A stretch of 64,000 nt of DNA from JAICMB01 sp035295125 (GTDB lineage: Bacteria > Acidobacteriota > Terriglobia > Bryobacterales > Bryobacteraceae), in the NCBI GenBank assembly GCA_035295125.1, contig DATGJP010000043.1, forward strand, positions 1 through 64,000, written 5' to 3'. Below, piece by piece: positions 25,609 to 34,566 of the stretch. The notes below the pieces were generated by a model that was not told the origin of the DNA, did no database searches, and worked only from the letters and a program-made list of their open reading frames with translations. The translations under genes were made by a program, and so were the position numbers. Every line of letters starts with the position of its first letter. The stretch's first letter is position 1.

Positions 25609-25650
25609 GTGGCGCGGGCGGTTTCGCCTGTGCCTTCCCGGTGAAGTCGA
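25608..25650. repeat. Dispersed palindromic repeat, copy A
   Basis: Core AGGCGGTTTCGCCT-type stem-loop (here GGGCGGTTTCGCCT) preceded by GGTGGCGC and followed by CCTTCCCGGTGAAGTCGATG. The same core occurs near 48571, 53271 and 55944. It starts at the stop codon of the small gene and could act as a 3'-end hairpin. Confidence 0.75.
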
Positions 25651-25658
25651 TGTAGAGG

Positions 25659-25856
25659 TCAGCAGCCGTGATTCCGTACGTGGGCGTCCAGCGCCAGGCG
25701 GGCGCTTTCCGACTTCGTGCGGGCAGTTTCACTGAATTCGCGAAGACGTTCGTATTCCGTCTTCGACAGCACCCCCAGCCTGCGCTGGAGCACCTGAACG
25801 GCGCGGCTATAGTCGGCAGTTGCGGTTGTGTATTCACGTAGTAAACGATCCTTCAC
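25659..25856 (-). CDS. Small helical hypothetical protein
   Basis: From GTG 25856 the product has 65 residues and is almost all amphipathic helix: REYTTATADYSRAVQVLQRR and YERLREFSETARTKSESARL suggest a short coiled-coil hairpin. GAGAGGAAAG lies 7 bp before this GTG and decides the start; the upstream ATG at 25901 would add 15 poorly structured residues. No signal peptide. Convergent with the preceding small gene and separated from it by a palindromic repeat. Function unknown. Confidence 0.6.
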   Translation of the reverse strand: MKDRLLREYTTATADYSRAVQVLQRRLGVLSKTEYERLREFSETARTKSESARLALDAHVRNHGC

Positions 25857-25913
25857 TTCGCAACTTTCCTCTCGCGCGGGTTGGGTTCCTTCACACGGCA
25901 TACGGTCTCGGTG

Positions 25914-25925
25914 TGCTAGCTAGCA
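25914..25925. promoter_or_regulatory. Perfect palindrome TGCTAGCTAGCA before padR
   Basis: A 12-bp perfect palindrome lies between the divergent small gene (start 25856) and the padR gene at 26013. It contains two CTAG words, as does the inverted repeat at the padR of 18975. It is a candidate PadR operator or shared divergent control site; direct evidence is lacking. Confidence 0.4.
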
Positions 25926-26012
25926 ATATCCCTGGGTGTTCAGCGAAGGGGACTCCAGCCCGCAGAACTTGTTTCCGTCCAATTTGTAAAGCATTGTAAG
26001 GAGCGGTGAGTC

Positions 26013-26408
26013 TTGACAGAAAGACCGCCATCGGGCATGATTTACTCCAGGATGTCTACCCCAGAGAATCTACCTGAGACCCGCCTCGAATTCCTGCAGG
26101 GAACACTGGATGTTCTTGTTCTTCAAAGGCTCAAGTTTGGGCCCATGCATGCCCATGGGATCGCCCAGTGGATCGAGGGCTCTTCCGCGAATGACTTCGT
26201 GGTGGAGCATGGCTCTCTCTATCCCGCCCTTCAGCGGCTGCTGCAACGGGGCTGGATTGAGTCCCACTGGGATACATCGCCAAATGGACGGCGCGCTCGT
26301 TATTACTCGCTCACTACGGCGGGCCGCAAGCAGGTGGTACACGCGACCTCGCGATGGCAGCGTTTCTCGGATGCCATGTCCCGGCTGCTCTCGACGGAGG
26401 AGGCCTGA
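26013..26408 (+). CDS. PadR-family transcriptional regulator paired with ADOP
   Basis: A winged-helix PadR protein of the acidobacterial subtype: LEFLQGTLDVLVLQRLKFGP, then FVVEHGSLYPALQRLLQRGW and NGRRARYYSLTTAGRKQV. AAGGAG at 25998-26003 sits 9 bp before TTG 26013, giving 131 residues; ATG 26052 (MSTPENLPE) gives 118 residues and matches the usual family start but has a poor ribosome site. The ADOP gene starts 4 bp after its stop, so the two form one translational unit and the regulator very likely controls the permease. Confidence 0.87.
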   Translation: MTERPPSGMIYSRMSTPENLPETRLEFLQGTLDVLVLQRLKFGPMHAHGIAQWIEGSSANDFVVEHGSLYPALQRLLQRGWIESHWDTSPNGRRARYYSLTTAGRKQVVHATSRWQRFSDAMSRLLSTEEA

Positions 26409-26412
26409 AGGC

Positions 26413-29043
26413 ATGAGACGGATGTGGTCAAAACTACTCGCATTCTTCCGTCCTGGGTATAGTCCGTCGGAATTGGACGAGGAGATGGGAGCCCACTTTG
26501 ACTTCGAAGTCGAGGAGAATATCAAAGCAGGCCTGCCGCCCGAAGAGGCCCGCCGCGCGGCCGGCATGAAATTCGGGAACCGCGCCCTCGCTCGTGAGAG
26601 CGTATATGAATCCTGGCGGTTTGCCTGGTTCGAAGCGCTGCTTCAAGATGCCCGCTATTGTTTGCGCTGTGTCCGGAAATCCCCGGCGTCGTCGTTGATA
26701 TTGATCCTGACACTCGCACTGGGAATCGGCGCCAACACTGCGATTTTTAGCGTCGTGAATTCCGTCCTGCTCAACCCGCTGCCTTATCCCGATTCTGAGC
26801 GGCTGGTGTGGCTGGGAGAGTCGTTTCCAAAGGGGTCGGGGATCGCCGTGACTTGGGTGAATTACAAGGATTGGCTCGCGGATAATCGCACCTTCGAAAC
26901 CATGTCGGCTTACGATTTTCCTGGCGTCACCGTCACCGGGCATGGCGAGCCGGTTCTCGTCCGTGCGGGGCGCGTCACCAGCGAATTCTTTCCGTTGTTG
27001 GGTGTGCGGCCCTTGTTTGGCCGCCTGCCGAATGCGGATGACGACAAGCCGGGGGCGCCTCTTGTCACGGTCCTGGCCTACGACTTCTGGCGGAACAACT
27101 TCAGCTCGGAGCGAAAGCTGGTGGGGTCGACGCTCGCGATCAACGGGAAAGCCTTCGAAGTGATTGGCGTCGCGGCACCGCATTTTCAGTTTTATGGCAA
27201 GGCGGACCTTTACATACCCGCCGGGCCCGTTTTCGGCACGATCCACAACCGTGCGCAACATGGCTCGCTGCACGTACTGGGGCGTCTGCGCCCGGGCGTC
27301 ACTCTTGCGGACGCTCGCAAGGACCTGGACGGAATTATGCAGCGGCTCGCGGTTACGGATCCGGGACCCGAATCCACTCACCGCTCCGCGGCTATTTTCC
27401 TGAATGACATCATGAGCAGCGGTATCCGCCCCACTTTACTCGTTTTGATGGGCGCGGCTTGCCTGGTTTTGCTTATCGCGTGCGCCAATGTCGCGAACCT
27501 GCTGCTCGCGCGGGGATCGGTTCGGATACAGGAGATTTCGATCCGGGTCGCGCTGGGAGCGGCGGCGAATCGCATTGCGCGGCAGTTGCTCACCGAGAGC
27601 CTGGTGCTGGTAGGTGTTGGCGGGCTGGCGGGCGTGGCGCTAGCGTATTGGGGACTCCGCATGCTCGTTGCATCGCGGCCGCCCGGCCTTGCCCGCGTGG
27701 CAGCTGCCACACTGGATTCGCGCGTCCTGCTGTTCGCGCTGGCGGTGACGCTCTTCACGGGTTTGATCGCTGGTGTCGGACCGGCCTTCCACGCGGTGCG
27801 CCGGCGTGGTCCTAATGGCTTGAATCAAGGTTCGAGATCGAGCACCGACCGACGTTCCCGGCAGTTGTTCCGCAACGCCCTCGTGAGTGCGGAAATCGCG
27901 ATCACTTTGGCGCTGGCATTTGCCGCCGGACTTCTGATTCGAAGCCTCGCCGCCGCGCAGAATCGTGACCCTGGTTTCCGGCCCGATCATCTTCTGGCGC
28001 TGGAGCTGTCGCTGCCGCCCACGCTTTATGCAGGCGATGACGCGATTCGAGCATTTTATTCCAACCTCGAGCAGGAATTGAGAGCACTCCCGGGCGTGAG
28101 CGAAGTCGGCCTTGTGAGCTGCCGTCCGGCGGGCGGGGATTGCGGCGACTGGTTCTACTCGGTCCCAGGGAAGCCGGTACCGGCTAAAGGCGACGAGCCG
28201 CTGGCGCTGTTCGATTCGGCGGACAGCGACTACTTCCGGTCTGTGGGAACACCGCTTCTGCAAGGGCGGCCGTTCACGTCCCGCGACGTCGCAAAAGGAG
28301 TGCAGGTCGCGATTGTGAACGAGAAGCTGGCGCGCACGTGGTGGCCGAATAGGACCGCTGTGGGAACACAAATCAAGGTGGGTGGTCCGTATCGCGATGG
28401 CGCCGTGTTGGAAATTGTGGGGGTGGTCGGAAATGTCAGTCAGTTGGGGTTAGATACGGAAGTGGCTCCTCACGTCTTCACTCCGACGACGCAGGTTATC
28501 GGGAGCTCCATGGCGGTAATGATTCGCACCCAGCCGGATCCCGAGTTGCTGATTCCGGCCGTCCGGGCACGTGTTCATGCGATCGACCGGGACCTTCCGA
28601 TCCGGAGTCTGCGCTCCAGTGAATCGCTTCTGGCGGAGTCACTGGACCGGCGGCGGTTCGGCGCCCGGCTCCTGGCGCTTTTTGCGGCACTGGCAATTGT
28701 TCTGGCCGCGGTGGGCGCTTATGGTGTCCTGAGTTGTTGGGTGGCTTCGCGGGAAACCGAGATCGCGGTTCGCATGGCGATTGGGGCGACCCGTTCGTCG
28801 GTGCTGAGCCTGATCGGCTCGCATGCGGCACGGCTGGCAGCTTGGGGGGCGGGCGTGGGATTGATCGGTGCGTGGGCCGCGTCGCGCTATCTCGCGCACC
28901 TTGTTTTCGGGGTGTCGCCGCAAAGCGCTACCGTGGCTTCGTTAGCGATTGGTGTTGTTGCGATAGTGACGACCGCAGCTACGATTGTGCCTGCGTGGCG
29001 GGCCGCGCGTGTAGACCCCGCGGTCAAGTTGCACGGATCCTAG
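26413..29043 (+). CDS. ADOP-family FtsX/MacB-like membrane permease
   Basis: The 876-residue protein starts at ATG 26413; the open frame extends further upstream only as an antisense-like overlap with padR. The soluble prefix (1-75) contains SELDEEMGAHFDFEVEENIK and PPEEARRAAGMKFGN, the common ADOP prefix. Then come a first helix (LTLALGIGANTAIFSVVNSV), a MacB-like periplasmic domain, a central group (CLVLLIACANVANLLLARGS), a second periplasmic domain and a last helix group ending ARVDPAVKL. No ATPase is adjacent. Closely related in layout to the permease at 6926-9628. Confidence 0.9.
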   Translation: MRRMWSKLLAFFRPGYSPSELDEEMGAHFDFEVEENIKAGLPPEEARRAAGMKFGNRALARESVYESWRFAWFEALLQDARYCLRCVRKSPASSLILILTLALGIGANTAIFSVVNSVLLNPLPYPDSERLVWLGESFPKGSGIAVTWVNYKDWLADNRTFETMSAYDFPGVTVTGHGEPVLVRAGRVTSEFFPLLGVRPLFGRLPNADDDKPGAPLVTVLAYDFWRNNFSSERKLVGSTLAINGKAFEVIGVAAPHFQFYGKADLYIPAGPVFGTIHNRAQHGSLHVLGRLRPGVTLADARKDLDGIMQRLAVTDPGPESTHRSAAIFLNDIMSSGIRPTLLVLMGAACLVLLIACANVANLLLARGSVRIQEISIRVALGAAANRIARQLLTESLVLVGVGGLAGVALAYWGLRMLVASRPPGLARVAAATLDSRVLLFALAVTLFTGLIAGVGPAFHAVRRRGPNGLNQGSRSSTDRRSRQLFRNALVSAEIAITLALAFAAGLLIRSLAAAQNRDPGFRPDHLLALELSLPPTLYAGDDAIRAFYSNLEQELRALPGVSEVGLVSCRPAGGDCGDWFYSVPGKPVPAKGDEPLALFDSADSDYFRSVGTPLLQGRPFTSRDVAKGVQVAIVNEKLARTWWPNRTAVGTQIKVGGPYRDGAVLEIVGVVGNVSQLGLDTEVAPHVFTPTTQVIGSSMAVMIRTQPDPELLIPAVRARVHAIDRDLPIRSLRSSESLLAESLDRRRFGARLLALFAALAIVLAAVGAYGVLSCWVASRETEIAVRMAIGATRSSVLSLIGSHAARLAAWGAGVGLIGAWAASRYLAHLVFGVSPQSATVASLAIGVVAIVTTAATIVPAWRAARVDPAVKLHGS

Positions 29044-29085
29044 CAGGCTTGGTTGAAGTCGGTGCTGATGCCTGCCCGCCTTAGC

Positions 29086-29511
29086 TCACAACCTGTGGTA
29101 GACAAACGCCAGGATTGATTTGATCTGCGGCTCTGAGGTGATCTGCTCCGGCACTCCTACGTACGAAAGGCCAAAGGTCTTGTTATCCGAGAACAGGAAT
29201 TGAAACTGGATCGGAACGGGGCCGGAAGGCGCGGCGGGATCACGAATGCCGGCCCGCACGAGAACGCCGGAATCTACAGTGGCGTCGAATTGAACCACGG
29301 TCATTCCCATACCCGCCAACGCCGAGGTCTCATAAGTCGTCCATTTGCCCTCTGGGAATGCCGCATCAAAAGCACTGCCGATTGCCTGGCTCTGATGGGA
29401 CGGCAATGTTCCCGCCTTCACAACTTCGATGGCGTCCTTGATGGCTGGTTCAGAACTGCAACTGTATAGCAGCAGCGCAGATAACGCGAGTGGAACGGAG
29501 AGCAGTCGCAT
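29086..29511 (-). CDS. Putative lipoprotein of unknown function
   Basis: The 141-residue product opens with MRLLSVPLALSALLLYSCSS, a lipoprotein signal with Cys18. The mature part reads as one alpha/beta domain (TLPSHQSQAIGSAFDAAFPE, KWTTYETSALAGMGMTVVQF, FQFLFSDNKTFGLSYVGVPE) whose size and pattern resemble small ligand-binding lipoproteins, but I cannot name a family. It is convergent with the ADOP gene and divergent from the hybrid kinase at 29602. Confidence 0.7.
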   Translation of the reverse strand: MRLLSVPLALSALLLYSCSSEPAIKDAIEVVKAGTLPSHQSQAIGSAFDAAFPEGKWTTYETSALAGMGMTVVQFDATVDSGVLVRAGIRDPAAPSGPVPIQFQFLFSDNKTFGLSYVGVPEQITSEPQIKSILAFVYHRL

Positions 29512-29601
29512 AACCGTATTCAGCGCTAATGCAATGATCGACAGATATTCTCCCGAAAAATAGCGAAAAAACGACCTGAAGACACACTACAGTATTGCCA
29601 C

Positions 29602-32025
29602 ATGTATCGAGGCTTAGCCTGGCTTAGGGAATTGCGCGCCCGAACAACGCGGGCGCTTGGCCGGCGGCGCAAAGCCCCACCTGAGATTGCCTCGTGTCAG
29701 TACGGAAACGAGCTTCGTTGCGCACAGCTTTTCGAGCGGCTTCCTGCAGTGGTATGGACAGCCGACGAAGCCGGCAGGACTATCTACGTGAGCGAAAGCA
29801 GCAAGATGGTCTACGGGTTTGACGCCCAGACCCTGCTTACGAACGGTGTGCGGTTCTTCGATTTGGTCCACCCGGACGATGCGGCCCGAGCCCGCGCGGC
29901 ATACGAAGCCCTGTTTCGGGAGGGGCGCCCTTACGATCTGGAATTTCGAGTACATACCCGAGACCGGTCCTACATCTGGGTTCACGACCACGCCATAGGG
30001 ACCTACGAATTGAACGGCCGGCGCTGCACGGTGGGAATTTCGACGGACGTTACCGGGCGGCGCCGGGCGGCACACGCGCTCCGGACGGCGCAGCAGTTTG
30101 CGCAATCGACGATCGATGCCATCGGCGCGCATCTCTGTGTTCTGGACGAGACCGGTACGATTATCGCCGTCAACCGAGCCTGGCAGCAATTCGCCGAAGC
30201 CAACAAGTCTACGGCTTTTCGTCAAAGCCCTGCCCAGTTCTGTGAAGGCGCCAATTACCTCGCCGTCTGCGACCGGGTGGTGGGGCCGGATGCTAAGCAA
30301 GCGGCGGAGTTTGCCGCGGCGATACGCAGCGTTCTTCGAGGCGACAGTCCCGATTTTTCTCTCGAGTACCCGTGCAACTCGCCCGATCAGGAGCGCTGGT
30401 TCCTTGGCAGAGTTTCGAGATTTGTTATCGACGGGGCTGCCTGGGCCGTGGTTTGGCACTATGACATCACGAAGCGAAAGCGGGCCGAGCAAGACCTGCT
30501 CGCCGCGAAACAGGCGGCCGAGGCGGCCAACCAGGCCAAGAGCCGGTTTCTCGCCCACATGAGCCACGAAATCCGGACGCCGATGAACGGGGTTCTCGGC
30601 ATGCTCGAGCTTCTGACGCTCACCGATGTTTCTCCGCAGCAGCAGCGATACATTGATGTATCGAGGGCGAGCGGCGAAGCGCTCCTGGCCATCATCGATA
30701 ACATCCTGGACCTTTCAAAGATCGAGGCTCACAAGATGGTGCTGGAGCAAACTGTCTTCGACCTCGATGCCCTGTTGAACAAGGTAGCCGCAATGATGTC
30801 CGTTCAGGCCAGTCAAAAAGGGCTGTCCCTCGATTGCGATTTTGCGGCCGACTTGCCCCGCTGGGTATGCGGCGATCCTAAACGTTTGCGCCAGGTGCTG
30901 GTTAACCTGCTCGCGAATGCTGTGAAGTTCACCGACACGGGTGAAATCAGGATTTCTGCAGGGCTGGATCGGCTCGACAAAGATCACTCGCTGCTCCGAT
31001 TTGCCGTCTCCGACTCGGGGATCGGACTGCGCGAGGATCAGCGCTTATCGGTTTTTGAGCCATTCGTTCAAGCCGATCCTTCCACCACGCGCAAATACGG
31101 CGGAACAGGCTTGGGGCTCGCCATCGCCAGACAGTTTGTGGAAATGATGGGTGGCACGCTCGGAGTCGAAAGCGAAGAGGGGCTAGGCTGTACTTTCAGG
31201 TTTACCGTCCGGCTCAAATTAGCACCGACTCCCGCGGTTGAACAGGACACCCCGGCTGAAGCCGTCGGGACGTTTGTGCCGGGGTCGCCGGCGGGACGGA
31301 ATGCGCGAATTCTGGTGGCAGAGGACAACCCCACCAATCGCATGGTGGCCATCGAGCAGTTGGCCAAGCTGGGCCTGGCGGCGCAAGCCGTGACCAATGG
31401 TGCGGAGGCAGTTGAGGCCTTCCACACTGTGTCATATGACCTCGTGCTGATGGACTGCGATATGCCCGTGATGGACGGCTTCGAGGCCACGCGGCGGCTC
31501 AGGGAGATGGGTAAGGCCGAGCTGCCGATTATTGCTCTTACGGCGGATGCCATGGTGGAGGACCGCGAACGATGCCTGCGCGCGGGCATGAGCGATTACC
31601 TGGCCAAGCCTGTGCAGTTGAAGCGCCTGTCCGAAGTTCTCGCGAAGTGGCTGAACACGGCTTCGGACGGGGCGGGGCAGGGGCCGGTGGTATTTGACGA
31701 GCAGGACCTGCTCGGACGTTTGCTGGACGACCGCGCGCTGGCAGGCAAGGTTATTCGAGGCTTCCTATCGGATTGTCCCGTGCAACTGGCCGCTCTAGCC
31801 GAGCGAATCGAAGCCGGCGACTTCGAAGGCGTGCGGCGCCAGGCGCACAAGGTAAAGGGCGCCGCCAGTACGGTGGCGGCTTTGTGCCTGCGGGACGTCG
31901 CTTATGCCATGGAACTGGCTGCCAAAGCCGGGGATCTCGCAGCCGTGCAACGCCTGGCGCCGTCCGCTGGCGATGAGCTTGCGCGCTACGAAACGGCATT
32001 GCAGACTGCCGGCTGGCCGGCATGA
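29602..32025 (+). CDS. Hybrid sensor histidine kinase (PAS-PAS-HisKA-HATPase-REC-Hpt)
   Basis: This 807-residue protein lacks membrane helices and looks cytoplasmic. Two PAS domains (about 40-160 and 165-300, the first ending in TVGISTDVTGRRR) precede the HisKA helix with phospho-acceptor His322 in MSHEIRTPMNG. The ATPase has NLLANAVKFT, DSGIGL and YGGTGLGLAI boxes. A receiver follows with Asp618 (LMDCDMPVMDG) and Lys in YLAKPV, then an Hpt domain with His749 (RRQAHKVKGAAS). All phosphorelay residues are present. Its stop overlaps the ATG of a response regulator at 32022, so the two form an operon facing the che operon. Confidence 0.93.
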   Translation: MYRGLAWLRELRARTTRALGRRRKAPPEIASCQYGNELRCAQLFERLPAVVWTADEAGRTIYVSESSKMVYGFDAQTLLTNGVRFFDLVHPDDAARARAAYEALFREGRPYDLEFRVHTRDRSYIWVHDHAIGTYELNGRRCTVGISTDVTGRRRAAHALRTAQQFAQSTIDAIGAHLCVLDETGTIIAVNRAWQQFAEANKSTAFRQSPAQFCEGANYLAVCDRVVGPDAKQAAEFAAAIRSVLRGDSPDFSLEYPCNSPDQERWFLGRVSRFVIDGAAWAVVWHYDITKRKRAEQDLLAAKQAAEAANQAKSRFLAHMSHEIRTPMNGVLGMLELLTLTDVSPQQQRYIDVSRASGEALLAIIDNILDLSKIEAHKMVLEQTVFDLDALLNKVAAMMSVQASQKGLSLDCDFAADLPRWVCGDPKRLRQVLVNLLANAVKFTDTGEIRISAGLDRLDKDHSLLRFAVSDSGIGLREDQRLSVFEPFVQADPSTTRKYGGTGLGLAIARQFVEMMGGTLGVESEEGLGCTFRFTVRLKLAPTPAVEQDTPAEAVGTFVPGSPAGRNARILVAEDNPTNRMVAIEQLAKLGLAAQAVTNGAEAVEAFHTVSYDLVLMDCDMPVMDGFEATRRLREMGKAELPIIALTADAMVEDRERCLRAGMSDYLAKPVQLKRLSEVLAKWLNTASDGAGQGPVVFDEQDLLGRLLDDRALAGKVIRGFLSDCPVQLAALAERIEAGDFEGVRRQAHKVKGAASTVAALCLRDVAYAMELAAKAGDLAAVQRLAPSAGDELARYETALQTAGWPA

Positions 32026-32033
32026 AAGGAATC

Positions 32034-32456
32034 ATGAAAACTCTGATCGTTGAAGACGACTTCACTGCGCGGTTAACGCTGCAGACCTTCCTCTCCGGCT
32101 ACGGGGAGTGTCATATCGCCGTGAATGGCAAGGAAGCTGTCGAAGCTTGCCGCCTGGCTACAGCGAGCGGGTCGGGCTACGACCTGATCTGCATGGACAT
32201 CCTGCTGCCCGAGATGGATGGGCAGGCGGCGGTGAGGGAAATCCGTTGTCTGGAGGAGGAACAGGGTATCTTTCCGGCGGGCGGCGCGAAAATCATCATG
32301 ACCACGGCGGTCAGCGATATAAAGGACGTCATGCAGTCATTTAAGGACCTCTGCGATGCGTATCTCATCAAGCCTGTCAACCTCCGGGATCTCCTGAATC
32401 ACCTGGAGACCTTCGGGCTTCTCGAGGCGGTGCACTGTCATCCCAAGACTTTTTGA
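32034..32456 (+). CDS. CheY-like single-domain response regulator
   Basis: A stand-alone receiver of 140 residues with phospho-acceptor Asp55 (ICMDILLPEMDG), acidic pair EDD near the N-terminus, Thr in MTTAVSD and Lys in YLIKPV. I use ATG 32034 because AAGGA lies 5 bp before it; ATG 32022 overlaps the kinase stop and adds four residues. It has no output domain. It is probably the terminal or intermediate receiver for the hybrid kinase Hpt domain. Its 3' end overlaps that of the convergent cheY by 19 bp. Confidence 0.9.
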   Translation: MKTLIVEDDFTARLTLQTFLSGYGECHIAVNGKEAVEACRLATASGSGYDLICMDILLPEMDGQAAVREIRCLEEEQGIFPAGGAKIIMTTAVSDIKDVMQSFKDLCDAYLIKPVNLRDLLNHLETFGLLEAVHCHPKTF

Positions 32457-32800
32457 ACCACGGCGATCAGTTGTTCCGGGCGAAACGGCTTAACGATCCA
32501 GGCCGTGGCTCCAGCGCTTTTGGCTTCCTGCTTTTTGGCGGGTTGCGATTCGGTTGTCAGAACCACGATAGGAACATACTTCACTTTCTGGTGCGCGCGT
32601 AGTCCTTTGATGAGCGTAATGCCGTCCATGTTCGGCATGTTCAGATCGGTGATGACCATGGCGATGGGCTGAGTAAGCTTCCCCAGAGCGTCCTGTCCGT
32701 CTTTGGCTTCGATGACGTCGTAGCCCGCTCCTTTCAAGGCGAACGTCACCATTTGACGAACTGTCGCCGAGTCATCCACGGCAAGAATTGTCTTAGCCAC
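32438..32800 (-). CDS. cheY: Chemotaxis response regulator CheY
   Basis: This 120-residue receiver has Asp9/Asp10 (AVDDSATVRQ), phospho-acceptor Asp52 (VITDLNMPNMDG), Thr81-Thr82 and Lys in WIVKPF. It lacks an effector domain and belongs to the CheY type seen in chemosensory operons, here as the last gene of the leftward che operon. Its phospho form would be made by the CheA at 43077-45137; the downstream target is unknown because no flagellar switch or pilus gene is in the window. Confidence 0.9.
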   Translation of the reverse strand: MAKTILAVDDSATVRQMVTFALKGAGYDVIEAKDGQDALGKLTQPIAMVITDLNMPNMDGITLIKGLRAHQKVKYVPIVVLTTESQPAKKQEAKSAGATAWIVKPFRPEQLIAVVQKVLG

Positions 32801-32847
32801 GGCTCCCTCCCGTAGTGTCCGACTTCAGGCGCTGGCCGCCGTGCTGG

Positions 32848-34566
32848 CTAGAAGAATTCGACATTTTCCTCCTCGGATTTATCCGGCGTGCCGGCAGCCA
32901 TTTCGTTCTCACTCTGCTGCCCGGATTCGTAAACGACATCGTGAACCGCACGTTCCGACTCCATGGTGTAAAGGGAGAGCATGCTTTTCATATCGGCTGA
33001 ATCGCCGGAGTGTGTGTCCGGTGAAAGCCCCCGCAATCTTTCGACGGCCCGCCGGAGCGTTTCGAGGATTTCCGCCTGGGAACCAAACCCCTCGATGGTC
33101 TCCCGGATTCGCTCGTTGAGCTCCGCGGACATGTCGAGAGCCATTTTGCAGTCCTCCCGCGCTTTATCCTGAATGGAACCGAGCGCCCGGGAGCTCTCTC
33201 GCAGCCGTACGATCTGCGCGCCCGATTTGCTTCCCGCGGCGGTGGATTGCGCTAAAGCGGCTGCGGCCGTTCGCACCGTTTCGAGCGTGCCGCTAAGCGT
33301 GTCGGAGGCCCGCTCGGTTTCGCGCGCCAGGCCCTGGATGGCCCGCGCGGCCGTTTCGAGCGCGCCCCCGTCGCTGCCAAGCTGCGCGGCCTGGATCGTG
33401 GAATTCAAAGCAATACGCTGCATTTCAATGCCGATCGAATGAACCCCGGCGTTGGTTTGGCCCATCTCCGCGGCTCTTTCTTCGACCGCAACGGCCGCGT
33501 TGGTCACATGTGCATCCGCGGTTACGTTGCTTTCGAGAATGTCCAGAATGCGGGCGAGACCCTTTTCGAGGGTCGCAAAGAAGGTCGCATCGTTCTTCTC
33601 CGATAGTCCGATGAGCCGCGCTGCATCCTCGGCGATCTCGGCAATGTCATGCTCGATACGCGAAAGGGCATGCTGGATTTGCCGGGCGGAATTCTCGAGC
33701 GTGGCATGTGAGTTCTCCAGTTGCGCCGCCTGGAGCCGGGCGACCTCGGCCTCGTTCGATTCCGCGCGAGCGAGCGCTTCAACAACATGTTCGATCTGCT
33801 GCCGAACGATGTCGTGGGATTGTAAGTGCGTGACAACATCCCCGACCGCCTGGGAGACCTCGCGCATGCGCTCCCCAAGGAGTTGGGTCGCTTGCCCTAC
33901 CTGTCCGCGGTGTTCACGGATCTTTTCGAGTTCCGCGCTCGTCTGATTGCTCAAAGGCTTGAGGCTTTCTTCGTGCTGCCGCGCGACGCGGCGAATCTGT
34001 TCCGAAGCCCGGTTTATGGTCTCGAGCAGCTCGGCGGCGGAATCGGCCGTGACCGCAACCTGTTCCCGAATCTGCCGCGAGAGAATGCCGACTGCATCCG
34101 CGAGCGATACAAACGTGACGCCCGTCCCCTCGAACCGGGAGCTTTCGATGCGCGTGATGACGCCCAGCATGTCGAAGGTCCGGACCACCGGCGACACGGT
34201 CTCGATCACGCGATGGATTGATTTGGCCTGTTGCTGAATCCCGGCCACCGCGGCCGCCATATCGCGCGCTTCGGTGCTGCCTAAGGTGGATTGCAGGACT
34301 TCGTCGAGGACTGCCAGGCTGCCGGCGTCGGTCGCGAGAAGCTCGGCGATGGAGCTGGCTATTTCGGCGAGCTCCCGGGCTCTCCCCGCGAGGTCGCCTA
34401 GCCGTCCCCCGACGAGCAGGAACACTCCCTCGGTGGATTGGCTCATCGAGCTGATCTCAGCGCGGACCTCTTCCAGCACGCTGCGCGCCTGGCGCGACTG
34501 CGACCGGGAACGCCACTTCGCCAGCCAGTTCCGGAGCGGCGAGAATCGTGCGGCGCTCAGCGGCAC
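32848..34566 (-). CDS. Soluble MCP-like chemosensory protein, divergent
   Basis: The 572-residue product has no membrane segment and is helical throughout, with long heptad-like stretches. Two places recall the MCP signalling hairpin in degenerate form: DMLGVITRIESSRFEGTGVT (about 140-160) and MQRIALNSTIQAAQLGSDGG (about 395-415), where the usual ALNAAIEAARAG has drifted. It ends EEENVEFF. Its start overlaps the cheB end by 10 bp, so it is part of the che operon. It may be a cytoplasmic signalling scaffold or a CheY-directed accessory factor. Called MCP-like by pattern; function not established. Confidence 0.7.
   Translation of the reverse strand: MPLSAARFSPLRNWLAKWRSRSQSRQARSVLEEVRAEISSMSQSTEGVFLLVGGRLGDLAGRARELAEIASSIAELLATDAGSLAVLDEVLQSTLGSTEARDMAAAVAGIQQQAKSIHRVIETVSPVVRTFDMLGVITRIESSRFEGTGVTFVSLADAVGILSRQIREQVAVTADSAAELLETINRASEQIRRVARQHEESLKPLSNQTSAELEKIREHRGQVGQATQLLGERMREVSQAVGDVVTHLQSHDIVRQQIEHVVEALARAESNEAEVARLQAAQLENSHATLENSARQIQHALSRIEHDIAEIAEDAARLIGLSEKNDATFFATLEKGLARILDILESNVTADAHVTNAAVAVEERAAEMGQTNAGVHSIGIEMQRIALNSTIQAAQLGSDGGALETAARAIQGLARETERASDTLSGTLETVRTAAAALAQSTAAGSKSGAQIVRLRESSRALGSIQDKAREDCKMALDMSAELNERIRETIEGFGSQAEILETLRRAVERLRGLSPDTHSGDSADMKSMLSLYTMESERAVHDVVYESGQQSENEMAAGTPDKSEEENVEFF

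Noticed and set aside
26110..26412. Extended N-terminus of the ADOP frame upstream of 26413
   Set aside because: It overlaps padR in another frame and does not look like protein; the family start at MRRMW fits the 4-bp gap to padR.
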